Part shown: positions 9,743-17,859 of the stretch, in pieces | Numbering within the stretch: position 1 is the first letter of the stretch | Layout of the letters: every line of letters starts with the position of its first letter | NCBI RefSeq assembly: GCF_004339525.1 | Contig: NZ_SMGE01000001.1 | Location: 2,666,001-2,730,000 of the forward strand | Direction of reading: 5' to 3' | Length of the DNA stretch: 64,000 nucleotides | DNA from: Flavobacterium sp. 90 | Lineage (GTDB): Bacteria; Bacteroidota; Bacteroidia; Flavobacteriales; Flavobacteriaceae | Notes under the pieces: generated by a model | What the model was told of the DNA's origin: nothing | What the model saw: only the letters and a program-made list of their open reading frames with translations | Database searches by the model: none | Position numbers and translations under genes: made by a program

Positions 9743-10123
9743 TTACGCTAGGTTTTTCTCTAAGTCTAATTTATGTTTTCTTAAAATAGCTCTTGTCATT
9801 CCTAAATTTGCTTTAGTAGAATCTGCTGCAAGGTAAATCATGAATTTTTTGTTAGGAGAAATGTCGATAATATGAATTTGATTTGATAATGTGATCAAAA
9901 TATCTTCGATTTCCTGATTTAAATTTAAGGCTTTTACAGCGCTTAATTTTGCTTTTACAACTTCAAGGTTGTAAGCTGCAGCAAGTTCAGGGTCAAAACC
10001 TGGATCTATTGTTAGATTTCCAAAGCTTAGTCCTGATTCAATTTCGGTTACAGCTACTGCAATAAAGCCGTTTACGTTAGTTTTCATTTCATTTAAAAAC
10101 ACGTTTAAGAAGTCGTTACTCAT
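9743..10123 (-). CDS. Roadblock/LC7-like small protein (pair A, second gene)
   Basis: 126 residues. The pattern NGFIAVAVTEIESGLSF at the N-terminus, a central helix with AAAYNLEVVKAKLSAVKAL, and strands IEDILITLSNQIHIID and KKFMIYLAAD fit the roadblock/LC7 (MglB-like) alpha-beta fold, whose members usually bind small GTPases or dimerise. It is closely similar, by eye well over half identical, to the protein at 22372-22746. It lies 34 bases downstream of the first pair gene. No partner GTPase is seen in the window. The fold assignment is moderately sure and the function unknown. Confidence 0.65.
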   Translation of the reverse strand: MSNDFLNVFLNEMKTNVNGFIAVAVTEIESGLSFGNLTIDPGFDPELAAAYNLEVVKAKLSAVKALNLNQEIEDILITLSNQIHIIDISPNKKFMIYLAADSTKANLGMTRAILRKHKLDLEKNLA

Positions 10124-10157
10124 AGTTTAGTGGGTTTGTTGGGTTAATAGATTTATG

Positions 10158-10514
10158 TTATTTTAATAGGGAATTCTTGCTGAGTTCGGCTGCGACTTCA
10201 TCTGTTGAACGCATTAATAAGCCCAGATTGCTTCCGTCTCTGGAAAAAGCAATTATAAAATTTGTGCCGCTTATTTTATTTCCAATTACTACTCCTTCAG
10301 AGGTTTTCAGGAAGAGTTGTTTTAGTGCTCCCTTATCTAAGTCGATCAAGAATTTTTCGCTCATAGATAAGATTGCTGCGCTCATTGCTGCAATACTGTC
10401 TCCATAATCCAGATGAAGAGAAGTGATTAGTTTTCCTTTTCCATTTAGAATTAATGCAGCGCTGGATTTTGTGTTCACTAAAAAATCGTTCAATGTGGTT
10501 GTGATTTCATTCAT
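10158..10514 (-). CDS. Roadblock/LC7-like small protein (pair A, first gene)
   Basis: 118 residues: ALILNGKGKLITSLHLDYGDSIAAMSAAIL, then LKQLFLKTSEGVVIGNKISG and NLGLLMRS. A central five-strand sheet with the helix DSIAAMSAAILSMSEKF is the roadblock layout, typical of MglB-like regulators. It heads a two-gene minus-strand unit. The protein at 22032-22352 is its diverged paralogue (shared AAM..AIL, LKQ, EGVV, GLLLR/GLLMR positions). It is divergent from the small gene at 10694. Specific role unknown. Confidence 0.7.
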   Translation of the reverse strand: MNEITTTLNDFLVNTKSSAALILNGKGKLITSLHLDYGDSIAAMSAAILSMSEKFLIDLDKGALKQLFLKTSEGVVIGNKISGTNFIIAFSRDGSNLGLLMRSTDEVAAELSKNSLLK

Positions 10515-10693
10515 AATTTGTAGGATTTAGGAGAGTGATTAAAAATAATTCGTTTTTGTATGTTTGGTGTGATAAATATAGCTTTTTTAGCTAAACAAAT
10601 GTTAATTTTTATTAACAAATTTAAATTAATTTATGTATCATTGTAATACCCAATTGTTAATGATTTATTTATTCACTATAAACAACTTGTACT

Positions 10694-10909
10694 ATGGCTA
10701 AAGTATTGAAATTTAAAGAGGTGAACTCTGATGTTGAGAGTAGAATGAAAGAATTTGAAAAAATACGAATCAAGTTCAAAGCTGATGTTAAAAAGGCTGA
10801 GGCTAAAAAAGCAACTGCCGGAAAAGAAGGTAAAGGATTGCTTAAGTCGATATCGGATTTCTTTGCAGATAGTCCAAAAGCATCGGCTAAACCAGCTGTT
10901 AAAAATTAG
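10694..10909 (+). CDS. Small basic protein, function unknown
   Basis: 71 residues from an ATG preceded by an A-rich leader. The first half (SDVESRMKEFEKIRIKFKADVKKAEAKKA) is a charged helix and the tail is rich in Ala, Lys and Ser (ADSPKASAKPAVKN). No signal peptide or membrane segment. It lies divergent to roadblock pair A and ends 60 bases before a terminator that resembles the one after dksA. Not recognised; a nucleic-acid or protein-binding accessory is possible but unproven. Confidence 0.6.
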   Translation: MAKVLKFKEVNSDVESRMKEFEKIRIKFKADVKKAEAKKATAGKEGKGLLKSISDFFADSPKASAKPAVKN

Positions 10910-10968
10910 AACATATCATAGAATTAAACCTGAACAATATAGATATGGTTTTATTACAAAAGAATTAA

Positions 10969-10992
10969 CGCTCCATAAGGGGCGTTTTTTTT
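10969..10992 (+). terminator. Terminator before lspA
   Basis: CGCTCC (10969-10974), loop ATAA, GGGGCG (10979-10984) and a T-run. The stem is identical to that at 9515-9531. Confidence 0.85.
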
Positions 10993-11003
10993 GATTAAAT
11001 TGT

Positions 11004-11011
11004 TACTTTTG
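11004..11011 (+). promoter_or_regulatory. -7 box (TACTTTTG) of lspA
   Basis: Exact match to TAnnTTTG, 20 bases before the lspA start codon and just after the terminator. The -33 TTG would fall inside the terminator T-run and is not clear. Confidence 0.5.
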
Positions 11012-11030
11012 CGCATCAAAAAATTTTAAA

Positions 11031-11633
11031 ATGACATTACGAAAAGCGTATTTCCTTATATTCTTAGTTTTAATTGTTGATCAGCTTTCAAAAATCTATG
11101 TGAAAACAAACTTTGTTTTAGGTGACGAGTATCCTGTTTTTAGTTGGTTTAAGATTCATTTTATTGAAAATGAAGGAATGGCTTGGGGAACAAAGATTCC
11201 CGGGGAATATGGTAAATTGATTTTGACAGTTTTTAGGATCTTCGCCGTTTTCGGAATTGGGTATTGGTTAGCCGATGCGATAAAAAAACGTCATTCTACT
11301 TATTTGATAGTTGCTATTGCACTAATCTTTGCCGGTGCAGCAGGAAATATTATTGATTCTGTTTTTTACGGAGTAATTTTTGACGACAGTACACATAATC
11401 TGGCAACACTTTTTTCGCCAACTCCATACGGATCATGGTTTCATGGATTGGTAGTAGATATGTTTTATTTCCCTATTTGGGAAGGGAATCTGCCAACTTG
11501 GTTGCCAGTTTTTGGAGGTAAACATTTTGCTTTTTTCAATGCAATTTTCAATGTAGCCGATATGGCAATTTCAACAGGAGTTGGAATCTTGCTGGTTTTC
11601 AATAAAAGAGCATTCCCAAAAACACAGAATTAG
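11031..11633 (+). CDS. lspA: Lipoprotein signal peptidase (signal peptidase II)
   Basis: 200 residues, an inner-membrane aspartyl peptidase that removes the signal peptide from diacylglyceryl-modified prolipoproteins. Four membrane helices are visible. The conserved N-terminal VDQLSKIYVK, the ENEGMAW segment, and the two catalytic aspartates in GNIIDSVFYG and NVADMAIS are present. It is somewhat longer than E. coli LspA because of an insert after the first catalytic Asp (about residues 118-165), usual in Bacteroidota. It has its own -7 box and stands clear of the preceding terminator. Confidence 0.96.
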   Translation: MTLRKAYFLIFLVLIVDQLSKIYVKTNFVLGDEYPVFSWFKIHFIENEGMAWGTKIPGEYGKLILTVFRIFAVFGIGYWLADAIKKRHSTYLIVAIALIFAGAAGNIIDSVFYGVIFDDSTHNLATLFSPTPYGSWFHGLVVDMFYFPIWEGNLPTWLPVFGGKHFAFFNAIFNVADMAISTGVGILLVFNKRAFPKTQN

Positions 11634-11789
11634 TTTTTTAAAATTCCAATCCCGAAACTTCGGGACATGATATATTCCAAATTCCAATATTTGAAGCGTT
11701 CATTGCTTGCAGATATTGGAATTTGCAATTTTGCATAATTGGGTTTTAATATTTATTGTGTTATTTTTACCGTACGAAAAACCAAACTT

Positions 11790-14700
11790 ATGCAAAGTCC
11801 GTCTTTCTCTATATATGATGCATCTGCAGGATCGGGAAAGACCTATACATTGGTTAAGGAATATCTCAAAATTATTCTTTCGTCTCCCAAAAATGATGCT
11901 TATCGAAATATTCTCGCCATAACTTTTACCAACAAAGCGGTTCATGAAATGAAAAGCCGTATTGTTGGAAGTCTGTCTGAGTTTGCCAAAGACGAGCCTT
12001 CTGCGAAAGCAGTTGATTTAATGGAAGATTTGTCTCGTGATACGGGATTTTCTGTAATTAAAATCAAAACTAAATCGCAAAGTATTATAAAGCATCTTAT
12101 TCATAATTATGCTGCTTTTGATATTTCTACAATCGACAAATTCACACACAAAGTAATACGTGCTTTTGCGCACGATCTAAATTTGCCAATGACTTTTGAA
12201 GTTACATTGGATACAGAAAATTTACTTATCGAAGCCGTTGATGCAATTATCGCTCAGGCGGGACAAGATGAAACTTTGACAAAGTTGTTGATTGATTTCA
12301 CGATGGAGAAAACCGATGACGATAAAAGTTGGGATGTTTCGCGTGAAATTTTAGAAACAGGAAGATTGGTTTTAAATGAAAATAACCGAAATGAGATTTT
12401 GCATTTTCAGGATAAATCGATCGAAGAGTTTGTTGAGATAAAAAAGAAAATGCTGATTTTGTGTAAAGATCTCGAATCTGAGAATGAAAATTTTGCAACA
12501 GAAGCACTTTCTTTAATTGATAAAAACGGAATTGATTTGAAGTCTTTTTCCAGAGGAACCTTTCCAAATCATTTAGAAAGTATTCGCGATGGGAAATTTA
12601 ATCCTCGAAATAAAACATTTCATGAATTCGATGATATTGCTATTAATAAAACGGCGAAAGACCGTGCTTTAATCGAAAATATAATTCCGGAACTGCTTCA
12701 TATTCTGGAGAAAATTTATAAAAATTTCGAAAAAAGAGATTTTTATAAAGCCTTTCTAAAAAATATAACGCCGCTTTCTTTGCTGAATACCGTTAGTAAC
12801 GAGTTGGCGAAAATTCAATCAGAACAAAATGTTTTATCTATTTCTGAATTTAATGCTATAATTCATAATGAAATTCAGAATCAGCCAGCGCCTTTTATTT
12901 ATGAGCGTTTAGGAGAGAAATATCGTCATTTTTTTATTGATGAATTTCAGGATACTTCCGAGATGCAGTGGCAAAATTTGATTCCGCTTATTCATAACTC
13001 ACTTTCTGGTGAAGATGATTTTGGAAACAAAGGAACTTTGATGATTGTTGGAGATCCAAAACAGTCTATTTATCGATGGAGAGGAGGAAAGGCTGAGCAG
13101 TTTATTGAATTGGGGAAAGAGGAAACTTCTTTTTTTAATCACGAAAAAGTAGTTAAACATCTCGATACAAATTATAGAAGTTACAGCGAAGTTATTGATT
13201 TTAATAATGCCTTTTTTAAGTTAATGGCGGCTGAATTTTCTAATGAAGATTATAAGGATTTATATGAAAATCATAGTTTTCAGAATTCAAATTCGAAAAA
13301 AGGCGGTTATGTAAATATTTCTTTTCTTCCAATAATTGAAAAAAATGATGGAGACGACGAAGAAGTAGTTGAAAAATCAGATTTGTATGTTTTAGCAACT
13401 TTAAATACAATTCAAAAAGTAGTTCGTGAGGGTTTTGAATATAAAGACATTGTAATTCTAACTCGGAAAAGAGATCAGGGAATTGCAATTGCCAATTATT
13501 TGACAGAACAGAATATTCCGCTTTTGTCTTCGGAAACCCTGATGATTCAAAATGCGACAGAAGTTCGCTTGATTGTTTATTTGTTGAAGTATCTAAATAA
13601 TAGCGCCGATTTAGAATCGAAAGCTAATTTCTTGCATTTTTTGGCAACGCATAAAGAAACGAATATGTCAATTCACGATTTCATCGCGATGGGAATGGCA
13701 AAGAAATTTGAAGCGGATTTTGAAAAATGGCTTTTGACTTTTGACGTTTCACTTTCTTTTGAAGATGTTCGGAAAAAGTCATTGTATGAAGCTGTTGAGA
13801 TTATCATTTCGAAGTTTGTGCTTCCGTCAGAAGGAAATGCATATATTCAGTTCTTTTTGGATATTGTTCTGGAAAGAGATATTAGAAACCAGGCTGGAAT
13901 AGCTGATTTTTTATATTTTTGGGATAAAAACGGAGAGCGATTTAGTATTCCTTCCCCAGAAGGGAATAATGCTGTTCGAATTATGACTATTCACAAATCA
14001 AAAGGTTTGGAATTTCCTGTGGTTATTATGCCTTTTGCAGAAGAAGATTACAATCGGAAACCGAAAGATAAATTGTGGTTAGATACAGAAGATGCAGGTT
14101 TGGATATTCCAAAAGCATTAATTGATAATAGTAGTGCGGTCGAAGGTTTTGGAGAAAGTGCTTCGGCAGTTTTTAATCTAAAGAAACAAGAGGAATTACT
14201 TGATAATGTCAATGTTTTGTATGTTGCTTTAACTCGTGCAGAAGAACAATTGTATGTGATTTCTCAATCGATAAAAGAACGAAAAGATGGTGATTTTCCA
14301 TATAATATGGCTTCTTTCTTTATTAAATATTTAATTAGCGAAGGGGTTTATGATTCGGAAAAGTTAGAATATGATTTCGGAAATAAAACAAGACTTTCGG
14401 TTTCAAGTAAATCTGTTGATTTGGTAAAACCGATTCCTGTAGTTTCTGAAGTTTTGAATCCGAAGAATATAAAAATTGCGCAGCGAGAAGCTTTAATGTG
14501 GGGAACGCATCAGCAAGAAGCAATATCTTATGGAAATGTAGTGCACGAGATTTTGGCTTTTGTCAAAGATAAATCTGATGTGGATTTGGCAATTACAAAA
14601 GCACTGGAAAATGGTTTGATAAAAGTTGACCAGGTAGAGATGGTTTTAAAAACACTTCAGGAAATTGTAAATCATTCGGATTTGAGTTTTTGTTTTGATG

Positions 14701-14945
14701 GAAATCTTTCGGTTTTAAACGAACAGACAATAGTTCAAAAGGAAGGAAAAATTTTAAAACCGGACAGGATTGTATTGACGAAGAATAATGAAGCTTATCT
14801 TTTGGATTATAAAACCGGAGCGGTTAATTCTAAATATGCACAGCAACTTCAGGAATATCAAGACGCTATTGAAGATTTAGGGTACAAAGTGTTAAAAAAA
14901 GCGCTGGTATATATAGGAACAGAAATCGATGTAGTAAATTTGTGA
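11790..14945 (+). CDS. RecB/AddA-type UvrD helicase-nuclease
   Basis: 1051 residues from the ATG at 11790, chosen because the Walker A motif (ASAGSGKT, residues 11-18) then sits at the usual distance; the in-frame ATG at 11739 would add an unusual tail. It has superfamily 1A helicase motifs: FIDEFQDTSEMQW (Walker B), GDPKQSIYRWRGG, LDTNYRS, MTIHKSKGLEFPVV and LYVALTRAEEQLYV. The last ~150 residues carry a RecB-family nuclease (GNVVHEIL, KPDRIVL, LLDYKTGAV). It resects double-strand breaks with an AddB-like partner, here the gene at 17860, separated by kbl and an OmpA gene. Confidence 0.92.
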   Translation: MQSPSFSIYDASAGSGKTYTLVKEYLKIILSSPKNDAYRNILAITFTNKAVHEMKSRIVGSLSEFAKDEPSAKAVDLMEDLSRDTGFSVIKIKTKSQSIIKHLIHNYAAFDISTIDKFTHKVIRAFAHDLNLPMTFEVTLDTENLLIEAVDAIIAQAGQDETLTKLLIDFTMEKTDDDKSWDVSREILETGRLVLNENNRNEILHFQDKSIEEFVEIKKKMLILCKDLESENENFATEALSLIDKNGIDLKSFSRGTFPNHLESIRDGKFNPRNKTFHEFDDIAINKTAKDRALIENIIPELLHILEKIYKNFEKRDFYKAFLKNITPLSLLNTVSNELAKIQSEQNVLSISEFNAIIHNEIQNQPAPFIYERLGEKYRHFFIDEFQDTSEMQWQNLIPLIHNSLSGEDDFGNKGTLMIVGDPKQSIYRWRGGKAEQFIELGKEETSFFNHEKVVKHLDTNYRSYSEVIDFNNAFFKLMAAEFSNEDYKDLYENHSFQNSNSKKGGYVNISFLPIIEKNDGDDEEVVEKSDLYVLATLNTIQKVVREGFEYKDIVILTRKRDQGIAIANYLTEQNIPLLSSETLMIQNATEVRLIVYLLKYLNNSADLESKANFLHFLATHKETNMSIHDFIAMGMAKKFEADFEKWLLTFDVSLSFEDVRKKSLYEAVEIIISKFVLPSEGNAYIQFFLDIVLERDIRNQAGIADFLYFWDKNGERFSIPSPEGNNAVRIMTIHKSKGLEFPVVIMPFAEEDYNRKPKDKLWLDTEDAGLDIPKALIDNSSAVEGFGESASAVFNLKKQEELLDNVNVLYVALTRAEEQLYVISQSIKERKDGDFPYNMASFFIKYLISEGVYDSEKLEYDFGNKTRLSVSSKSVDLVKPIPVVSEVLNPKNIKIAQREALMWGTHQQEAISYGNVVHEILAFVKDKSDVDLAITKALENGLIKVDQVEMVLKTLQEIVNHSDLSFCFDGNLSVLNEQTIVQKEGKILKPDRIVLTKNNEAYLLDYKTGAVNSKYAQQLQEYQDAIEDLGYKVLKKALVYIGTEIDVVNL

Positions 14946-15025
14946 AGAAATTAATCAGATGTTAAAGGATTAGCGAGGTTTTTGTGCCTTAAAGTGTTAA
15001 TATTTAACGTTTTAAATATATTAAA

Positions 15026-16219
15026 ATGTACGGTAAAATTAAAGAGCATTTGCAAAGTGAGTTGCAAACTATTGAAGAAAATGGAATTTTCAAAAAAGAA
15101 CGTATCATAACATCTGCACAAGATGCTGAAATTACGATTTCTACAGGAGAGAAGGTTTTGAACTTTTGTGCTAATAATTATTTAGGACTCTCTTCTCACC
15201 CGGAAGTTATTCAGGCGGCAAAAGATGCTATGGATACACACGGTTTCGGAATGTCGTCAGTTCGTTTTATTTGTGGAACGCAGGATATTCATAAAACTTT
15301 GGAGAAAAAGATCTCTGATTTTTATGGTACAGAAGATACGATTCTTTATGCAGCTGCATTTGATGCAAATGGTGGAGTTTTCGAACCTTTGTTAGGAGAG
15401 AACGATGCTATTATTTCGGATAGTTTAAATCACGCTTCTATTATAGATGGTGTTCGTTTGTGTAAAGCGGCTCGTTACCGATATGAAAACAGTAACATGG
15501 AAGATCTGGAACAACAGCTTATTAAAGCTAATGAAGCCGGATCACGTTTTAAATTAATTGTTACTGATGGAGTTTTCTCTATGGACGGTCTTGTGGCACC
15601 ATTGGATAAAATTTGTGATTTAGCAGATAAATATGATGCAATGGTTATGGTTGACGAATGTCATGCAGCCGGATTTATAGGTGCTACTGGAAAAGGTACG
15701 CTTGAAGCAAAAGGTGTAATGGGACGAGTAGACATTATAACAGGGACTCTTGGTAAAGCTCTTGGTGGTGCTATGGGAGGTTATACAACAGCTAAGAAAG
15801 AAATTATTGAATTGTTGCGTCAACGTTCAAGGCCATATTTGTTTTCGAATTCACTTGCGCCTGCAATTGTTGGTGCTTCTATTAAGGTTTTTGAGCTTTT
15901 AGAAAAAGATACAACATTAAGAGATAAACTAGAGTGGAATACAAACTACTTTAAAGAAGGAATGAAAAAAGCCGGATTTGATATTATTGATGGAGACTCG
16001 GCAATTGTACCTGTTATGTTATATGATGCAAAATTATCACAAACGATGGCAAACGAACTTTTGAAGCAGGGAATATATGTAATAGGATTCTTTTTTCCGG
16101 TTGTGCCAAAAGAAAAGGCAAGAATCAGAGTTCAGTTGTCAGCGGCGCATACAAAAGAACATTTGGACAAGGCTATAAACGCCTTTGTATCAGTGGGGCA
16201 AATGTTAAAAGTTATATAA
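15026..16219 (+). CDS. kbl: Glycine C-acetyltransferase (2-amino-3-ketobutyrate CoA ligase)
   Basis: 397 residues, the standard length of this alpha-oxoamine synthase. It joins glycine and acetyl-CoA or, in threonine breakdown, cleaves 2-amino-3-ketobutyrate. The PLP lysine is K244 in [14 protein letters not shown]; other family blocks are [42 protein letters not shown] and [11 protein letters not shown]. Specificity as KBL rather than serine palmitoyl or AONS enzyme rests on overall resemblance ([11 protein letters not shown] and the [10 protein letters not shown] context). No tdh lies beside it. Confidence 0.93.
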   Translation: MYGKIKEHLQSELQTIEENGIFKKERIITSAQDAEITISTGEKVLNFCANNYLGLSSHPEVIQAAKDAMDTHGFGMSSVRFICGTQDIHKTLEKKISDFYGTEDTILYAAAFDANGGVFEPLLGENDAIISDSLNHASIIDGVRLCKAARYRYENSNMEDLEQQLIKANEAGSRFKLIVTDGVFSMDGLVAPLDKICDLADKYDAMVMVDECHAAGFIGATGKGTLEAKGVMGRVDIITGTLGKALGGAMGGYTTAKKEIIELLRQRSRPYLFSNSLAPAIVGASIKVFELLEKDTTLRDKLEWNTNYFKEGMKKAGFDIIDGDSAIVPVMLYDAKLSQTMANELLKQGIYVIGFFFPVVPKEKARIRVQLSAAHTKEHLDKAINAFVSVGQMLKVI

Positions 16220-16265
16220 TTCCCACTTTGGTGAAATTTTTGTAGGTTTTTTTTAACATTTCATT

Positions 16266-16295
16266 TTGTATTTAAAAAATTTGGTGTTACTTTTG
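16266..16295 (+). promoter_or_regulatory. Promoter of the OmpA-type gene
   Basis: TTG at 16266-16268 and TACTTTTG at 16288-16295 are 19 bases apart, an exact match to the flavobacterial consensus. It lies 37 bases before the start and fits the high expression expected of a major outer-membrane protein. Confidence 0.75.
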
Positions 16296-16332
16296 CTTGT
16301 AATTAACTAAATTGTAATTAAAAAAATTAAGT

Positions 16333-17796
16333 ATGAAACATCTTAACAAACTTTTAGTTGCTGTGATGATGGTGATGGGTTTAAGTTCTCACGCACAAGA
16401 CAGTAACAATCCATGGGCTATCTCATTTGGAGTTAATGCAGTTGATACAAGAACAAGTTCTGGTGCAGGACATGGTTTCTTCGATCAACACTTTTCTCAG
16501 CCATTCGCTGTAAAAGACAACTGGAACATCCTTCCTTCTTTATCTTACATTGGAGTAAGTAGATATGTTGGACACGGTTTCTCTGTTGGTTTACAAGGGT
16601 CTGTAAACAAAATTGATAAATATGTTACTTTTAATCCAAAGGATCCAGCTCATGACAACAGAGGTAATGTTGTAACTAATCCTGGTGACTTAATGTATTA
16701 TGGTATTGATGCTGCTGTAAAGTATAGCTTCCAAGAATTAATCCATTCTAAAGTAGTTGATCCTTCGTTATCTGTTGGTGGAGGTTATACTTTCTTTGGT
16801 GATAGTAGCTACGGAACAGTTAACCCAGGTGCTGGTGTTACTTTCTGGTTTACAGATGCTATTGGTCTTGAACTTGCTACAAAATACAAATGGGCTGTTA
16901 GTGGTGACAGACAAGATGCTGCTGGTGTTCCAGACGCTCCATCTCACTTCCAACACACTGCAGGTCTAGTTTTCAAATTCGGAGGTAAAGATACTGACGG
17001 AGACGGAATCTACGATAAAGATGATGCTTGTCCAGATGTTGCTGGTTTAAAACAATTCAACGGATGTCCTGATACTGACGGAGACGGAATCGTTGATGCT
17101 TCTGACGCTTGTCCAGATGTATTTGGTTTAGCTGCATTAAACGGATGTCCTGATACTGACGGAGACGGAATTGCTGATAAAGATGACGCTTGTCCAGATG
17201 TTGCTGGTTTAGCTGCTTTAAAAGGTTGTCCTGATACTGACGGTGATGGTATCGCTGACAAAGATGACAAATGTCCTACAGTTGCTGGTCCTAAAGAAAA
17301 TGGTGGTTGTCCTTTCTTAGACGCTGACAAAGACGGTGTTGCTGATAAAGATGATGATTGTCCTACAGTTTACGGTCCTGCTTCAAACAGAGGATGTCCA
17401 GAAGTAACTTCTGAAGCTTTAGAAGATCTTAAAGTTCAAGCTAGAGCGGTTTACTTTAACTCAGGAAAAGCTACTTTCAAAACAGGAGACAAAGAAACTC
17501 CAGCTAGATTAGATGCAATTAAAGAAATCCTTAAAAACTATCCAAACGCGAAATTCTCTATTGAAGGACACACAGATAGTACAGGTTCTGCAAAAATCAA
17601 CCAAAAACTTTCTGAAGAGAGAGCTGCTGCGGTTAAAAATGCATTAATCGAAAGAGGTGTTAATCCAGAAAACTTAGAGTCTAAAGGATTTGGATCTTCT
17701 CAACCAGTTGCAAGTAACAAAACTGCTGCAGGTAAAGCACAAAACAGAAGAACAGAAATTAGACACATTGGTTCTAAATACCAAGGTAAAATCTAA
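16333..17796 (+). CDS. OmpA family protein with thrombospondin type 3 repeats
   Basis: 487 residues. A signal peptide ([17 protein letters not shown]) precedes an eight-strand-type beta-barrel (residues ~22-215), five calcium-binding thrombospondin type 3 repeats (DTDGDGI.D..DACPDV units, residues ~220-355), and a C-terminal OmpA domain with peptidoglycan-binding residues ([22 protein letters not shown], ending QNRRTEI). It anchors the outer membrane to peptidoglycan. The repeats are also direct DNA repeats. Codon use is skewed to preferred codons, as in abundant proteins. A consensus promoter precedes and a terminator follows. Confidence 0.95.
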   Translation: MKHLNKLLVAVMMVMGLSSHAQDSNNPWAISFGVNAVDTRTSSGAGHGFFDQHFSQPFAVKDNWNILPSLSYIGVSRYVGHGFSVGLQGSVNKIDKYVTFNPKDPAHDNRGNVVTNPGDLMYYGIDAAVKYSFQELIHSKVVDPSLSVGGGYTFFGDSSYGTVNPGAGVTFWFTDAIGLELATKYKWAVSGDRQDAAGVPDAPSHFQHTAGLVFKFGGKDTDGDGIYDKDDACPDVAGLKQFNGCPDTDGDGIVDASDACPDVFGLAALNGCPDTDGDGIADKDDACPDVAGLAALKGCPDTDGDGIADKDDKCPTVAGPKENGGCPFLDADKDGVADKDDDCPTVYGPASNRGCPEVTSEALEDLKVQARAVYFNSGKATFKTGDKETPARLDAIKEILKNYPNAKFSIEGHTDSTGSAKINQKLSEERAAAVKNALIERGVNPENLESKGFGSSQPVASNKTAAGKAQNRRTEIRHIGSKYQGKI

Positions 17797-17820
17797 TTTA
17801 CTTTCTAAATAAATACTAAA

Positions 17821-17850
17821 AGCCATTCTTAATTGAATGGCTTTTTTTAT
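17821..17850 (+). terminator. Terminator of the OmpA-type gene
   Basis: AGCCATTC (17821-17828), loop TTAATT, GAATGGCT (17835-17842) and a T-run. It ends ten bases before the next start codon. Confidence 0.85.
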
Positions 17851-17859
17851 TTTTATCAA

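Noticed and set aside
17010..17330. A long minus-strand frame across the OmpA gene
   Set aside because: It mirrors the DTDGDG repeats of the real gene and has low-complexity Ser/Pro content.
16990..17400. Regular DNA repeats that could suggest a CRISPR array
   Set aside because: They encode the thrombospondin type 3 repeats in frame, with no fixed spacers.
17833..17859. TTG start for the AddB-like gene
   Set aside because: It falls in the OmpA-gene terminator; the ATG at 17860 follows at once and matches the family start.
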